This document shows positions 11,835 to 26,800 of a stretch of DNA of 64,000 bases, in pieces. The DNA is from Owenia fusiformis (Eukaryota > Annelida > Polychaeta > Sabellida > Oweniidae), in assembly GCA_903813345.2 (NCBI GenBank), contig CAIIXF020000011.1, positions 30,620,166 through 30,684,165 of the forward strand, in the 5' to 3' direction. The notes under the pieces are model-generated. The model saw nothing but the letters and a program-made list of their open reading frames with translations. It had not been told where the DNA came from and did not search any database. Every line of letters begins with the position of its first letter. The first letter of the stretch is position 1. Position numbers and translations under genes: made by a program.

Positions 11835-14800
11835 TCATGAGTCTACATCTTGTGTATCAATGTCTTTAGATGTTTCCTCTTGTTGTTGTTTAGGTGGGGG
11901 TAGCTCTAAGTTGGGCCAACTTCCTGGTTCAGCCTTACGCAGGTTCACTTCAACCTTTGTACCCAACATCTTAACATTACATGCAGCAGGGTCAATGATC
12001 TGCAAATATAATCAAGTGAGATTGTTTTTTTATGAAAAAAGGAATATATTGTAGTTGAAAAAAATGTTCACTTAAGTGAAATAAATTGCCTTTAAAAAAT
12101 TATCTTCAAGTGGTAATATTTAGAGAAAAGAATGTTTGTATCTACGTCAGACAGATTGATGTTGCAAGTTTAAGATTATTTACAATTTTGGCATTTTTAT
12201 AGGATCAGAAATGGGCATGAAGTCCCTTGCAATCACAGTTTAATGCCAAAATAATATATACATTTCACACCATTTCCTAAAACGTTTTATGTTATATGTA
12301 TGTCAGTGACATTGACTGCTAGTATTTCTGATGTTGCACTTCTATACTTCAGGCTTGAATCAAGTTCAGTTAGGTTCAATCAATAGATGGCGCACTGGCA
12401 TGTCTGCTTTTCACTTACCCCATTAAGGACAAGAAAATGTTGGAAGTGTGATTCTCCCCCTTCAAACACAATATTGATATTTGCTGTCACTTTATTCACT
12501 TCAACATAAGATTTTTCTGGCACAGCAACTTTGGAGTAAATTGAGATTGTTATGAAGTTGCCTGTTTGAAACCAGTCAAATCTGCACACTGCTTGTTTTT
12601 CACCATCAGCCTGGAAAATACAATGAAGAAGATATGTAAAATAAAGCACAGCATATAATACAATAAACATTCTACATTTGGCAGTCATTGAGTGAAAAAC
12701 TAGGCATAGTTTGTATCATAAATAATAGATAAGTAGGTGCTTAGATTGCAAGGGATTAGAAGATGGCATAAAGTATTGTAGGCTATAAAATATGTGACTG
12801 AAGGAGGATGTAATATACAATGTAACAAAAATACATGTACTTTTAACATAATGCTGTGCAATAAATCCAGTTAATATATGAGTTCTAATGAAATGCTATA
12901 AAAATACAAATTACTGACATCCTAGTATATATTATATACAAAATTGTAAATCTTCATAAAAGAATGTATATTTATGTTGTGATATCATGTACTCCATATC
13001 CTATGTGCTTATCAAATTTGGTGGATAAAATAAACAAAATAATCATAATAACAAGGCAAAAAAGTTTCTGGATGAGTTTCTTCTTTTATGATTTTGAACA
13101 AAATCATATGCCATGTGTGAAAATAATTTAAGCACACAGCTCAATAAGTTGTGGGTCATTTAATGCATGTGCACATGCCTTTGAAGTCGAGCTACTACCC
13201 TCATTCAAAGTCTCATATAAGAAGGGTAGCACTAGCAGTTTCACAAAATCTACCCAAATTCTCAACTCCATGCTTTTTCAATGAAAGTCAGTTAAATAAA
13301 TATCTATGACATGTATTTGTAATAACATCTAGTACTGTACATTAAATGAAATCATTTTAAAATATCTGATGGTAATTCTTCTAGGATTAAAAGCTTGTTT
13401 GTTATTGGTGAGTGCTTCAAGTTGATACCTTATATCATTAATCATTTGGCATTTATGTCTTTGTTATGTCCTATACATTAGATTAGTAGTTATCCTACAA
13501 TTATTTAGAAATGTCAAGTCTGTAGAACATCAAGTATTTCTCAGTTGTTTGAAAAAAGTAATGGAGAGGTTAAGCTAACGATGTTTCTCACAACGTAACC
13601 GTGAACGCAAAGTACAAAATTAACAAAGGAATGTATCGAGCGCTCATAGTTTTATGCGCGCTTAGTCTACTTCAGATACTCTTTCAGCTTCAGAGTTTCG
13701 GGTTTAGAACGGGAGATTTGAAATTTGACGTTGGGTCAACAGGAACCATTTTACTCGTGTCTATTGAACACTATGCTGTCAATTTTGATTTCGATGCACA
13801 GTTGAATTCTTGCTGAACACGATGATGTATGTCATGCATGATTTAGCGCCAAAAATCTTACGAAACGAGCTCGTTTAAAATATGTATTAGAAAACCAGCT
13901 ATAAAACCGCATCAATGACATACTATAGAATCATTACACGCTATGGTGTGGTCTAAACAAACACTGGATTTGAACGGCTATTTATATGAGAAGGCTACAT
14001 GAATTTGTATATGGTCGAGTGATACGTACAGGTTCAGTTTCGATTATATATGCAAAGCTTAACCTCTCCAATATCTGTGGGACAAAGATCTACACATTAG
14101 AAATATCTTCTTGCATTCAAATAAAATGAGGAATGAATTGTTGGATAACTGATATATGGATGAACTTGGGATAAATCAAACATAATTTTATATCCCAAAA
14201 ATGATATCACAATGAAAGTTCTCTTGAAAGCCCATGATATCACTCAAAATAATAATACATACTGTAATCACAATATACACATATTTTCTATGACAAAGTG
14301 AACATTATATCACAGAAACATTTACGCAAAGACTGAATAGCATCAGTGCAGCTCAGTTTTTTTCTATTAAATAGTTATAATCCATTATATCTCCATTAAT
14401 CAGTTCTAAAACATGCAACAATAAAACTGCCAGTTATTGCTTTTGATCCATTACATAAAGTGCGGCAAATTGATATAAACAAGACATTAACATGCAAAAT
14501 GTCATCACCTGCCATTTGTCAAAAATGCCAACCACCGAACACCAACCATAGAACACCATCCACAAAAAAGTTGGACACTATAACAATATGTCACCACTTG
14601 TGGTGGTGACATAAATTAAAAGACATTTGATTGGGCTTTTAAATGGAAGCATGGATAAATTAATTTAATGTTAACATGTCCAGGATTTAGTATAACATGG
14701 TGAGGTGGTTTCAGCAGCAAAGGTTAATGAATGCAGCTGAAATAATTTAAGTCATTTTGATCTCAAAATTCTAAATAGAAGTATTAAATCCTGACTCAAA

Positions 14801-17800
14801 GGCTTCAAACAGAAAATATTGGTCATTTTGAATTTTTGCACGCTTTTTCATCAAGATCGGTAAATATTAATCCATATTTCAGCAGTTTCTCTTAAACAAA
14901 GACTACAAAACAATGTTTGCACAACTGATATGCAAATCATGTTTACCTGTATAACAATCTAAGATATGCTAGCTGTCATTAGCTTCAAATAGAAATAGAA
15001 GAATAGTTGTCAAGATTCCAAGATAGTCAGAGACGTTTGGCAATCAAAATGTTGGTCACAAGTCAAATAATAGAAAACTCTAAGCCAACATTTATGGTGA
15101 TTGTTATTATTTCTTTATTCATCAAATATAAAAGGTATATATAATGTTACAACATATATAAATAAAGCAATTTATGAGCTATTGTTATTACTGTAATATT
15201 GTTATTACTGTACAATTGTAATGTATAAATTAATGAATATTTAACTTTATATTAAATGGTGGGGTGGCCATAGTTTATAATTATACTTATGCATACCATG
15301 TTAATGTCCACTTAAAGGCTCTGTGTTTCAACTACTTCGGGTTATATTTTATGTGAAATTTTTCTGTAGATTATAATCTTGACTCCTGTAAATTACATCT
15401 ATCTGAGAAGCTGGGAAAATATAAGGCTAAATGCAACAATTGAGCTGACAAAAAAGATGAGAGCAAAAATGCGATCAGTAACCATGGCAACTTTCATCCA
15501 GAATTTTTTAACACAATCAGCTGAAGGTCTAAAGGCCCTTAGCTCTAACTTTGTTAATTTGGACACATTGCATGCATTATCGCTATCAAAGCTTTCAATA
15601 TGCAATTGGTCAAACCCATTGGCAGATGGCCGAGTCTCAGAATTGCAAACAGATCTAGCACTAGATACGTTATCCTCAAAACTGACACCCAATGCTCTGC
15701 CTATATTCTTCAATACCTTAAAGCGTTTAGACTCAGGTCCAGTTTTTCTAGGATGATTATTGAAATGAACATTCAGGCTGAAGATGGTTAACATCACATT
15801 GAGGGTCATCATTAACAGAATGAATCCGATAAATTGAGTGATAAGGGGAACGTTGTCTGATTGAATAGAAATAGTTGAGGACACTGTGATTTGTAAAACC
15901 GTCATTGACAACAACACCATGATAGCTAAAGGGGCTCGTGAACCAGATTCTATAGGCATTAAAAACCCAAGTGTGCTCAGAATATGCAAAAATAAACATG
16001 GCAGAATTAAAGTTGTGATGTAGAACAATGGCTTGCGTCGTAATGTCAGAGTGTACTCAACGTCAACGTACAACTCATGGCAGCACACATATTTCACTGC
16101 ATTTCTCTTCGCTTCATAATTTTCAAAAATCCATTCTCCGCTCGGTTCCGCAAAATTCTCTCCATCTTGTTTTGGATCCTGGGGGTATGTATCTATCTCC
16201 TTTCCAGTGTGTGTCCAAGATCCGAAATAAACAATACAGTGCTGAGTGTCAAAAGGAAACATGGTGATGTCAATGGGACAGTTTGTTTCTATGACACCAG
16301 GAAAATACCATCTGATATCCCCATTGTTATAAACAATCACGGGGACCTCTCTGCTATAATCTTGCAAGGAGGTATAATCCTCATTGACGTTGTTGTACAA
16401 GACGATATCTGGTGTCCATAAATCAGCTGTTGGAAAGTGAAGGATGGATATATTTCCGTAGTCTTTTGGATCCCATCGTAAACGCTCATCGTTCCAAAAA
16501 AACCTAAACCAAACTTTTAATTTAATAGCCCGGCTTCGTTCATGGACATGTAAAAGGTTTCTCACAGTCATTCCCATAGTGAGATTGGTTGTGGTGTTAA
16601 GGTGTGGACGTGTACTGGCAACATAGTCTTTAAATAGTGCCTTTTGTAAATCACGATCCCATTGCTCGCCATTAGAACACTGCCCATAAGTTAATACAGT
16701 GACAACAAAGACCAGCCGGAAATTCATAGTGTGATAGATTCCTTCTTCCTTGCTTGATTTACATGACAAGTCAAGTTGTCAGTTTAATAAATCTATTCTT
16801 GCTGAACTTCTTAATTACTCGTATGTATCCAGCACAATATAAAATGGTGTTTCAAAAGTATCTTATACTTGCTTTTCTGTGCAATAACAAAAATCAAATA
16901 TTTGAGCGCTAACATGTCTCGTTTGGTAGCTTGTACCCAGGTGTTTTATAAAGCGTTTGTATTGCAATTATAAATATATGTAATCGGATAAGGCCATAGA
17001 AAGTTTATTTTATGTTAACATCCAGCAACATAACATAGAGCAGATAACTAACATACAATCAATGGATAGGAAAAAGTATACAACATGTTAAATCAATAAA
17101 CAGAGAAGATCAATGTAAATCTCAGATTCTAGAATTCAATAAAACTTGACATTATGTTCAAGCAGATCCCAGATTTCACAGAATATGATAGTTGTGCCTT
17201 TGTCTTTTCAAAATTCCTCATAACATAGGACTCAAAACACTGAATGAACCAATGGCCTAACATTATTGTCGCATGCTCTTCCTCATTTGGAAAGTAATTT
17301 ACAAATAGCAACATAATGAATAGCTGAATTGTGATGAAACTGGACTCCTAAAGAGTGGACCAAAAAACATACACATGTTGTTTCATTCTGCTATTTTTTC
17401 AAAATGTATGGATTCAATAATATTCTTGCAGGAAATGCAACAGTCAAATATAATAGCTCAATGAGTAATGAGTAAGGTTATCAATTAAATTAATAAGTGT
17501 GTGAATGAAAACTCCTGGTTTCAAGGTTATATTCCTTGCTCAAGAAGATTAGCAAAATCCTAACATTTGTTCTAACATTTGTGGGCTCAATCTAGCACCT
17601 TGGCTTACTGATCTAACTTACCACAATTAAGATATTGGTATATTTCAACGTGCACAGGTAAATTTTCCCAAACACCCTTTTCCTTAATAATGATACTGCT
17701 ATTCTTCACGTAAATTGTTTGTCTTGTCATACTTATAATATTCAATTTTTTGTCCAGAGATAATTTCAGAAAATTCTGAACAGTATACCCCACGTTTCTC

Positions 17801-20800
17801 TGAAAGACTGTATAAGAGAATAAGATGTTAATCTGCAATCTGGCACTATTATGTCAGGCATGACTAATATCTTTATTTAGACTCCTAGTATCTGTTAACC
17901 TTATTCAGAAACCCATTTTCATATCATTTTAGAATCAATATAAAAGGGACTACTGCACCTTTATTTACAAATAATAATAATAAAATTATTTTTAAAATAT
18001 ATGAATTATTAAAAATTTGTTTCCAAATATAAAAATATAGAAATTCTTTGGCCCACCCTGTTTACTTACATGAACTCTGAGCATATTATATTACAAATTC
18101 AATTTGTAGAGTTATAATATTGCATATACAATTAATCATGAGAATTAAATGATAAATGAAAATGAACCATTTCTATCCATTTCTTTTTAGCCTTGCAACT
18201 CGAAATATAAAACCTAAATCTATCAAATTAAGATGTATCTAATTTACTGTAAATACCATTTTATTTGTATAAAGCCACAATTTAGCAAAAAATTGTGAAT
18301 TTACATTGTTTACTGATTCTTTTTTTAAGGGTTACTTAGGATTTGCAAATGTTTTGTATTATAGATTTATTACAAGTATTTATGTATATGTGTTCATTCT
18401 CATGCTATTTATCAATCAATCAATGTAAGATAATGCAGACAATTTTGGATGCTTATATTGGATTGTGGGTGTTTCCAGACCATGTAAATAATAAAGTGAA
18501 TACACACACGACAATTATAAATCTGACAAGACATTCGTTGAAGCAAGCTACTTATCAAAGTGTGGCAAATTCTAAGCCTCAAAGTTTTCATACTATAGGC
18601 ACAATGCCCACATAAGCGCATATAAGTGAATATACCATACATGCTCAACCTACCTCATTTTTCTTCCAAAGATGTTTCCCTGATGTACAGCCTTCTTGAG
18701 ACATGAATGTGTTAAAATCTGAAGTCTTCCTGCGACAACATGACCAATATTTCATCCTGGAATACATAGAACACTAAGGCTAATCTATCATCTATCAGGG
18801 TTCTTTACCTTTTTAGAATGAAATTCACTTCCAGGTAAATTATTCATTTGCAGATTTTGCGCTTTGTATGAATTACATAAAGTATATGCCAAAATAACTA
18901 TGCCATGTTGAGATACTTAACTATAACTTTATAGACAGTTTTGTTTTTCAAATTACATTTACATTACATTGTTTATTAAAATTATGTAGGTACAAGAGAA
19001 TCAATGGTATAAATGATATTCATTTTTTGTATTTTTTGATATAATCAAAGTTAAACTTACCCTTCATGGAATATAGGAACGCCAGGATGATATCTACATA
19101 TTTCTATATCACTGTCTTCATTTATATATTGCTGAAAATCAAAGAAATAAATATCAAACGAGAAAATGAATATTCTCATTTAGCAAATCCCAAATGAATA
19201 AAATATTCATGAATCTGCATATGTATGATACAATATTTACAATCTACTCTCCCCTTGATTTGCAGATAACAAAAGACAGATATTGGAGATATATCAGAAT
19301 TTCCACAGATTTTAGCATTTTGGTGATCGTATAGGAGTGGACTGACTGACTGCTGGATAGATGGATGTATGGACGAGGGCTTTACTATATTCCTTCCTAC
19401 TGAATACTGAACTTTATTCCTTGGAATCCTTCATTTATAAGGGATATAGGTAATAAAGGATATCGAAAACAATCATTTATTAAACGATATTGAGCATTTA
19501 TAAAGAAGGTGACCCCCCAAAAGCAACCCTTGAATAAAAGAAACTGCAACTTTAATTCACATTGCGAAGATTACATATTTGGCACATGGATAATTCAGTC
19601 TATACATGCTGAAACTGATAAGTAACAAACTTACAACCTCAAATCTAACTTAATTCCAGTGATTTCAAAATACAGGGAGACACTAGATCTCACCAATCAT
19701 GCTTTAGACATACCAGGAGTAGATTCATCCTATTACATAAAATAGACTTCATATGAAAATATTGATACATCTCAAAAAATATGGAAATTGTGTAATTTTG
19801 ATATATTCTGTCTAAAAAACTATTAACTGCAATGCCAAAATTTCCACCTCGGCAAGATACTTACACAGCTACAAGCATTATTCTTACATGTTGTGCCTGG
19901 CTTTACAGTGCCATCATCTGCCTCTGTAATGTAAAGTGCAGCATGTGTTATCTCAAATTGTGTACTATACCCAAAACACCTCCATGAATTTTCCCTAATT
20001 CAAGCAAGAAATTCACTGATAAAATGTGTTGTTTTTATCTAATGAAAGATTACAGGTTTGTTTAATAGCTTAGGAGTCAAATTTTAAAGTTTAAATTTTT
20101 CTCAAGTGTTACAGTATTACATTCTATTATATTCACATTAAGTTTAGTTTATCAATATGCATATACTGTAACTGATCTTCATTAGAGATCTTAGGTCAAG
20201 GTCACAATGACATTATATCTTGTAAACATAACTGAACTGAATGACTCATTAACTCTTGGCCTTCTAGAAAGTACTGGAACTTTAATCATTTAAACAAGAT
20301 TGAATCATGTGACTTAAGATGTCCAATCAGTGTTATTTTCTAGAAATCGTAACTTCTTGAAACATCTGGACTTTGCCTTTGAACTATATAATGAGAGAGC
20401 TGATTTGGGCTGTTAGCAGAATTTCAAAGTTTATCAAAGGGACATCTTCTTAGCGGAATATTACAGACACCTACTGTGGGAACATTTATAACACTACAAA
20501 CATACAACCTGAGGACTTTATATGGACATATATTACAACACACACTATATACGGATTATCATATACATTCGTGGATTATCATAAACATTTGTGGATTATC
20601 ATCAAACATTTGTGGATTATCATCAAACATTATTGGATTATTACAAACATTGGAGAACTATTAACGATTATTGAAACATTTCGTGATCTGGATCATTCTC
20701 AAGGATCGTCAACGACATTTATCGACATCAAGAATAAGCCGTACCATTGATTGGACATCACTTAAGTATTAAACCTCCTTTATATTATTGTTATATTATT

Positions 20801-23800
20801 TAGTTTTCAAAGTATAAATATATTGTTATCATATTTTAATTGCTGTTTTTACTTTCTGTTATTTTCGTACGTAACAGAAATTGGGGGCTCGTCCGGGATA
20901 CAACTACAACAAGCTAAAATTCAAATATTTCAAAATTAGAAATCCAAAACTTGTACATTTAAATTGTGAAGACAGCAATTAATTGAAAATGAGTTTTGAG
21001 GTTGAGACATTTTTAGAAGCGCCCTCTTTGGAGGAATTTGACGATTTAAAGAAAACTGAACTTCTGGCAATTGCAAAACATGTTGGCCTGTCAGTCAAAA
21101 GCTCATACAATAAAGGTACAATTAAAAACTTTGTACTTCAATATTTGGTCGCAGAATCACTTCTGCCTGAGGAGCCAGCCCAGCATGTCGAGCATACTGA
21201 TCCTATTAGGCTTAAAGAACTTGAATTGAGAGAAAAAGAGTTGCAAAATGAAAGAGAATTGAGAGAAAAAGAGTTAGAAATTCAAAAAGAAAGAGAAATT
21301 AGAGAATTGAGAGAGAAAGAATTGCAAAATGAAAAAGAAATAAGATTAAGAGAACAAGAAATGCAAAATGAAAAAGAAATAAGATTGAGAGAACAAGAAA
21401 TTCAAAAAGAAGTTGAATTAAAACGACTTGAATTTGAAGCTCAATCAAAAACTGATGAACATGCTACTATGCATCAACATTTTGAAAATAGGTTTGACGC
21501 TTCAAAATTTCTCAAATTTGTACCTAAATTTCAAGAGAAAATGTTGATAAATACTTTACACATTTTGAAAAAGTCGCTCAGAGCCTAGACTGGCCTAAAT
21601 CAGCATGGCCAGTTATGCTTCAGAGTGTATTCATTGGTAAAGCGAGTGAAATATTTGCCTCTCTCTCAGCAGAAGCATGCTCTGATTATGACCTAATAAA
21701 AAATGCAATTCTTAAAGCTTATGAACTAGTGCCAGAAGCTTACAGACAAAAATTTAGAAATGCCCACAAACAGAGTGACCAAACCCATGTTGAGTTTGCT
21801 AGAGAGCAAGAGCAGCTTTTTGACAGGTGGCTTGTCTCTAAAGATGTATCTGAAGAGTTTAAAAAGCTCAGAGAGCTTATGCTAATAGAACAATTTAAAA
21901 ACTGTGTTCAGTATTACATTAGAACTTACTTAGATGAACACAAGGTAGAAACTTTAAGTCAAGCTGCCACCCTGTCTGATGATTATGCTCTTACTCATAA
22001 GGGTAGTTTTATCAAAGGTAATCCTAACTCTAACTTTAGAGGTTATCATGGTAACAAACCTTCATATGACTCTAAATCAAATCAGTCCTCACCATCAAAT
22101 ACATCAAACAAAGCAAAAGACCAGTCTAATTCATCACAGAGTTCTAGCTCAAAATCAGATCAATCAAATTCTTCAGGTCCAAAATCAAATGTCACCTGTA
22201 ACTATTGTAAAAAGCCTGGTCATCTTATTTCTGAATGCTATAGGATTAAGAATAGAAGAGAGATGTCTGGTTCTGCTCATTCAAATGGTTGTGCTACAGT
22301 TCCCATTTCAAGAAAGCCCATTGTTTGGGATTCATATACTCATACTGAGAAATCTACTCATAGTGATATTATGGAGGATTATAAGCCTTTCATGTCGGAA
22401 GGATCTGTGTCACTGTCAAGTGATGATACCAATTCAAAGCCTGTTAAGATTCTTAGAGACACGGGTGCATCTCAGACTTTGTTGTTAGAAGGTGTCCTTC
22501 CTTTATCTGAGGAGTCATTCACAGGTACCCATATTTTGATGCAAGGCATTGAATTAGGATTTACTAAAGTTCCCCTCCATCGTATTCATATCACATCAGA
22601 GTTAGTCAAAGGGCCAGTTATTGTTGGTGTTAGGCCACAACTTCCTGTTGAAGGAGTCGCATTGCTTTTAGGCAATGATTTAGCTGGGGGTAAGGTATCA
22701 TTAGACCCCATTGTTTCTGATCAGCCTTGTTCTATTGAGGATTCTGTCCAAGAGGACTCTGATATATATCCTGCTTGTGCTGTTACTAGGGCTATGGCTA
22801 AAAAGTTAGCTGATAGCGGGGATTCGTCTGTGGGAGATGACTTTGATAGTGGGTTTTTAAGCTCCTTGTTTGATGATGAATGTCACTCACCACTTGTTAA
22901 AGATGATCCTTATCCTATTTTAAAGGCAAATTCTTCATTGAAACAGCCTTCTGTTCGAGCCAAGCAGTCATCTATTGAGGCAAATTCTTCATTGAAAAAG
23001 CCTATTGCCAGAGGTGATTCACCTTCTGAGCAGGATCACTATTTTAATGCGGTTTCGCCCGCTCTTGCTAGTCCCGATGAAGTTTCATCTTCTTCTGCTA
23101 GTGTTCATGAGGTTTCATCTCCTCCTTGTTCTGAGGTTTCATCCTCTATTTCTGATAGTGATTCTTTGAAAAATGATCCTCATTCTAAACACATGTTAAT
23201 TTATGAACAAGAGCATGATCCATCACTCATTGATCTTCATAAAAGATGTCTTACTATTGATGAAGCTGACAAGGTCCCTGTTTGTTTCTACAAAAAGGAT
23301 GGCATATTAATGCGAAAGTGGAGACCTCCTGAAGCTTCCCCTGAAGACGATTGGGCAATTGTGCATCAAATTATTGTCCCAAAATCATATCATAAGGAAA
23401 TCTTGAGTCTAGCTCATGATTCGCCTATGGCAGGTCATTTAGGAGTAACTAAAACATACCATAAAATACTCAACCATTTCTATTGGCCCAAATTAAAACA
23501 AGATGTCCAAGAGTATTGTAGGTCTTGTCATACATGTCAAATGGTAGGGAAACCTAACCAGAAAATTCCAACTGCTCCTTTACACCCTATACCTGCATTT
23601 GATGAACCATTCAGTAAGGTTCTTATTGACTGTGTTGGTCCATTACCAAAAACAAAATCTGGTAATCAATATTTACTCACTATTCTTTGTATGGCCACAC
23701 GGTTTCCAGAAGCGATTCCACTTAGAAATATCAAAGCCAAAAACATAGTGAAATCACTCATCAAATTTTTCACCTTAGTTGGATTACCAAAAGATCTTCA

Positions 23801-26800
23801 GTCTGATCAGGGCTCAAATTTTATGTCAGGCTTATTCCAACAAGTCATGGATACCTTGGGTATCAAACAGTGTAAGTCAAGTGCCTATCACCCAGAGTCT
23901 CAAGGAGCTCTTGAGCGTTACCATCAGACGCTTAAGACCATGATTAGAGCTTTCTGTTTTGAATATGAGAAAGACTGGGATGAGGGCATACCCTTGCTTC
24001 TGTTTGCTACCAGGGAGGCTAAGCAAGAATCATTAGGGTTCAGTCCATTTGAGCTAGTATTTGGTCATTCTGTGCGTGGTCCACTTAAATTGCTAAAAGA
24101 AAAGTGGCTGACAGAAACTGAAAGGTTTAATTTATTGAACTATGTCACTGGGTTTAAAGAGCGCCTATCAAAGGCTTGTGAAATAGCCAAAGAAAATTTG
24201 CTCAAAAGCCAAGATAAAATGAAAACCTGGTACGATAGAAAAGTCAAAGAAAGATCATTTCAGCCTGGTGACAAAGTTCTTATATTACTGCCACTTCAGA
24301 CAAATCCGCTACAAGCAAAATTCTTTGGTCCTTATGTAGTGGATTCCAAGGTCAATGACCTCAATTATATTGTCAAAACTCCAGATAGGCGCAAAGAAAC
24401 ACAACTGTGTCACATCAATATGATGAAAAGGTACTTTCAGCCAGACAAAGAGCATGACTCAGTTAAACCTGTTGTCACTTTGGCACCTGCCCTTGTAAAA
24501 GAAACTGATCTACAAGATTCAGATGATATCAATTGTACTGATTTAGACTATGAAGATATCAAAGGTTTGTCTAGGTTAAAGAACTCTGAAGTATTATCAA
24601 ATCTAGATCATAAATTGCACCATGTGACAAATGATCAAAAACGGCAAGTCACAGACTTAATTCATGAGTTCACTGATATCTTCTCTGATGTACCGACTAA
24701 GACATCTATAGCTTATCATGATGTTGAAGTCCAAGATGTAACCCCTATTAAGCAACATGCTTACAGAGTAAATCCATCAAAATCAGAAGATTTGAGAGCT
24801 GAGGTCAATTATATGTTAGAAAATGACATAATTGAAAAGAGCAATAGCCCATGGAGTTCACCAGCTTTCATTGTACCAAAATCAAATGGTGGACGTAGGC
24901 TAGTAGTTAATTATATCAAAGTGAATCGAGTAACAAAGACCGATTCTTATCCCATACCACGAATTGACGACTGTATTGACAAAATTGGAACTGCTAAATA
25001 TGTCAGTAAATTTGATCTCCTCAAAGGATTCCTAGGGGTTCCATTAACTGAAAGAGCAAAACAGGTATCTGCCTTTGTTACTCCTGATGGTTTGTACCAA
25101 TTTAAAGTTATGCCATTTGGTATGAAAAATGCACCTGCCACATTTCAAAGAATGATGAATGGCTTATTAGCAGATCTCGAAAACACTGGTGTCTACATCG
25201 ATGATGTAATTGTCTATTCTGACACTTTTGATGAACACATGTGTTTGCTGCGTAAGTTGTTTGAAAGAATCTCTTTAGCCAATTTAACCATCAATTTGGC
25301 TAAAAGTGAATTTTGTAAAGCCACAGTTGAATATCTGGGCCATGTGGTGGGTCAAGGGCATGTTAAACCAGTGAGTGCCAAAGTGGAATCAATAATACAA
25401 CTCCCAGCTCCTACTAACAAGAAAGAATTAATGAGAAGTCTTGGAATGGCTGGCTTTTATAGGAAGTTTTGTCCAAATTTCTCTTCAATTGCTCTTCCAT
25501 TGACCAATTTACTTGGAAAAAACATCAAATATGTGTGGTCTGAACAATGTCATACAGCCTTTGATAAAATCAAGGCCATACTAAGTGAACAACCAGTGCT
25601 TGTTGCACCTGATTTTAGCAAGCCATTCAAAATTCAAGTAGATGCTTCTGATGTAGGAATGGGGGCTGTCCTATTACAAGAAAAGGATGGTATTGATCAT
25701 CCAGTGTGTTATTATTCAAAGAAATTTGATAAACATCAGAAAAACTACTCCACCATAGAAAAGGAATGTCTAGCATTACTTCTGTCATTACAACATTTTG
25801 AAGTATATGTTAGTGCACCAGTTCATGCAGTTACTGTATTTACTGATCACAATCCGCTGACATTCCTTCATAGAATGAAGAACAAGAATCGTAGATTGTT
25901 GAGGTGGAGTCTGTTATTGTCAGAGTACAATCTTGACATAAGACACATCAAAGGCAAGGATAATTTAATTGCTGACACTCTTTCAAGAGTGTAATGTCTC
26001 TATTTTTTAAGAGGCTATTTGACTTATACTGCAATTGCCTAAGGCTTTGTGTTGATATAATAAAAGGATTGTACTTAGAGTGTGATTTGATAATATTATT
26101 GTAATATGTTTTTTATTGTATTTGACTATTGTAAACAAATGTTATGTAAGTCTCAACCTCATCTTGTAATTGTAACCCTCGCTACACCAGATATTATTGT
26201 AAAAGTTTTTCATTGTATTCAAAACTTTTCTTTTAAGGAGGGAGGTGTTACAGTATTACATTCTATTATATTCACATTAAGTTTAGTTTATCAATATGCA
26301 TATACTGTAACTGATCTTCATTAGAGATCTTAGGTCAAGGTCACAATGACATTATATCTTGTAAACATAACTGAACTGAATGACTCATTAACTCTTGGCC
26401 TTCTAGAAAGTACTGGAACTTTAATCATTTAAACAAGATTGAATCATGTGACTTAAGATGTCCAATCAGTGTTATTTTCTAGAAATCGTAACTTCTTGAA
26501 ACATCTGGACTTTGCCTTTGAACTATATAATGAGAGAGCTGATTTGGGCTGTTAGCAGAATTTCAAAGTTTATCAAAGGGACATCTTCTTAGCGGAATAT
26601 TACAGACACCTACTGTGGGAACATTTATAACACTACAAACATACAACCTGAGGACTTTATATGGACATATATTACAACACACACTATATACGGATTATCA
26701 TATACATTCGTGGATTATCATAAACATTTGTGGATTATCATCAAACATTTGTGGATTATCATCAAACATTATTGGATTATTACAAACATTGGAGAACTAT

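Noticed and set aside
15379-16421. Plus-strand open frames opposite the receptor gene
   Set aside because: The minus strand encodes a full Cys-loop receptor; the plus frames have no recognisable motif.
17605-17838. Minus-strand frame of 77 codons ending at a GTAAGT-like donor, considered as an extra CHORDC1 exon
   Set aside because: CHORDC1 exons 7 and 8 join in phase without it, the peptide has no family similarity, and no convincing acceptor precedes it.
20476-20664. 62-codon frame, repeated at 26615-26803
   Set aside because: It lies over short tandem repeats inside both LTRs and has no known domain.
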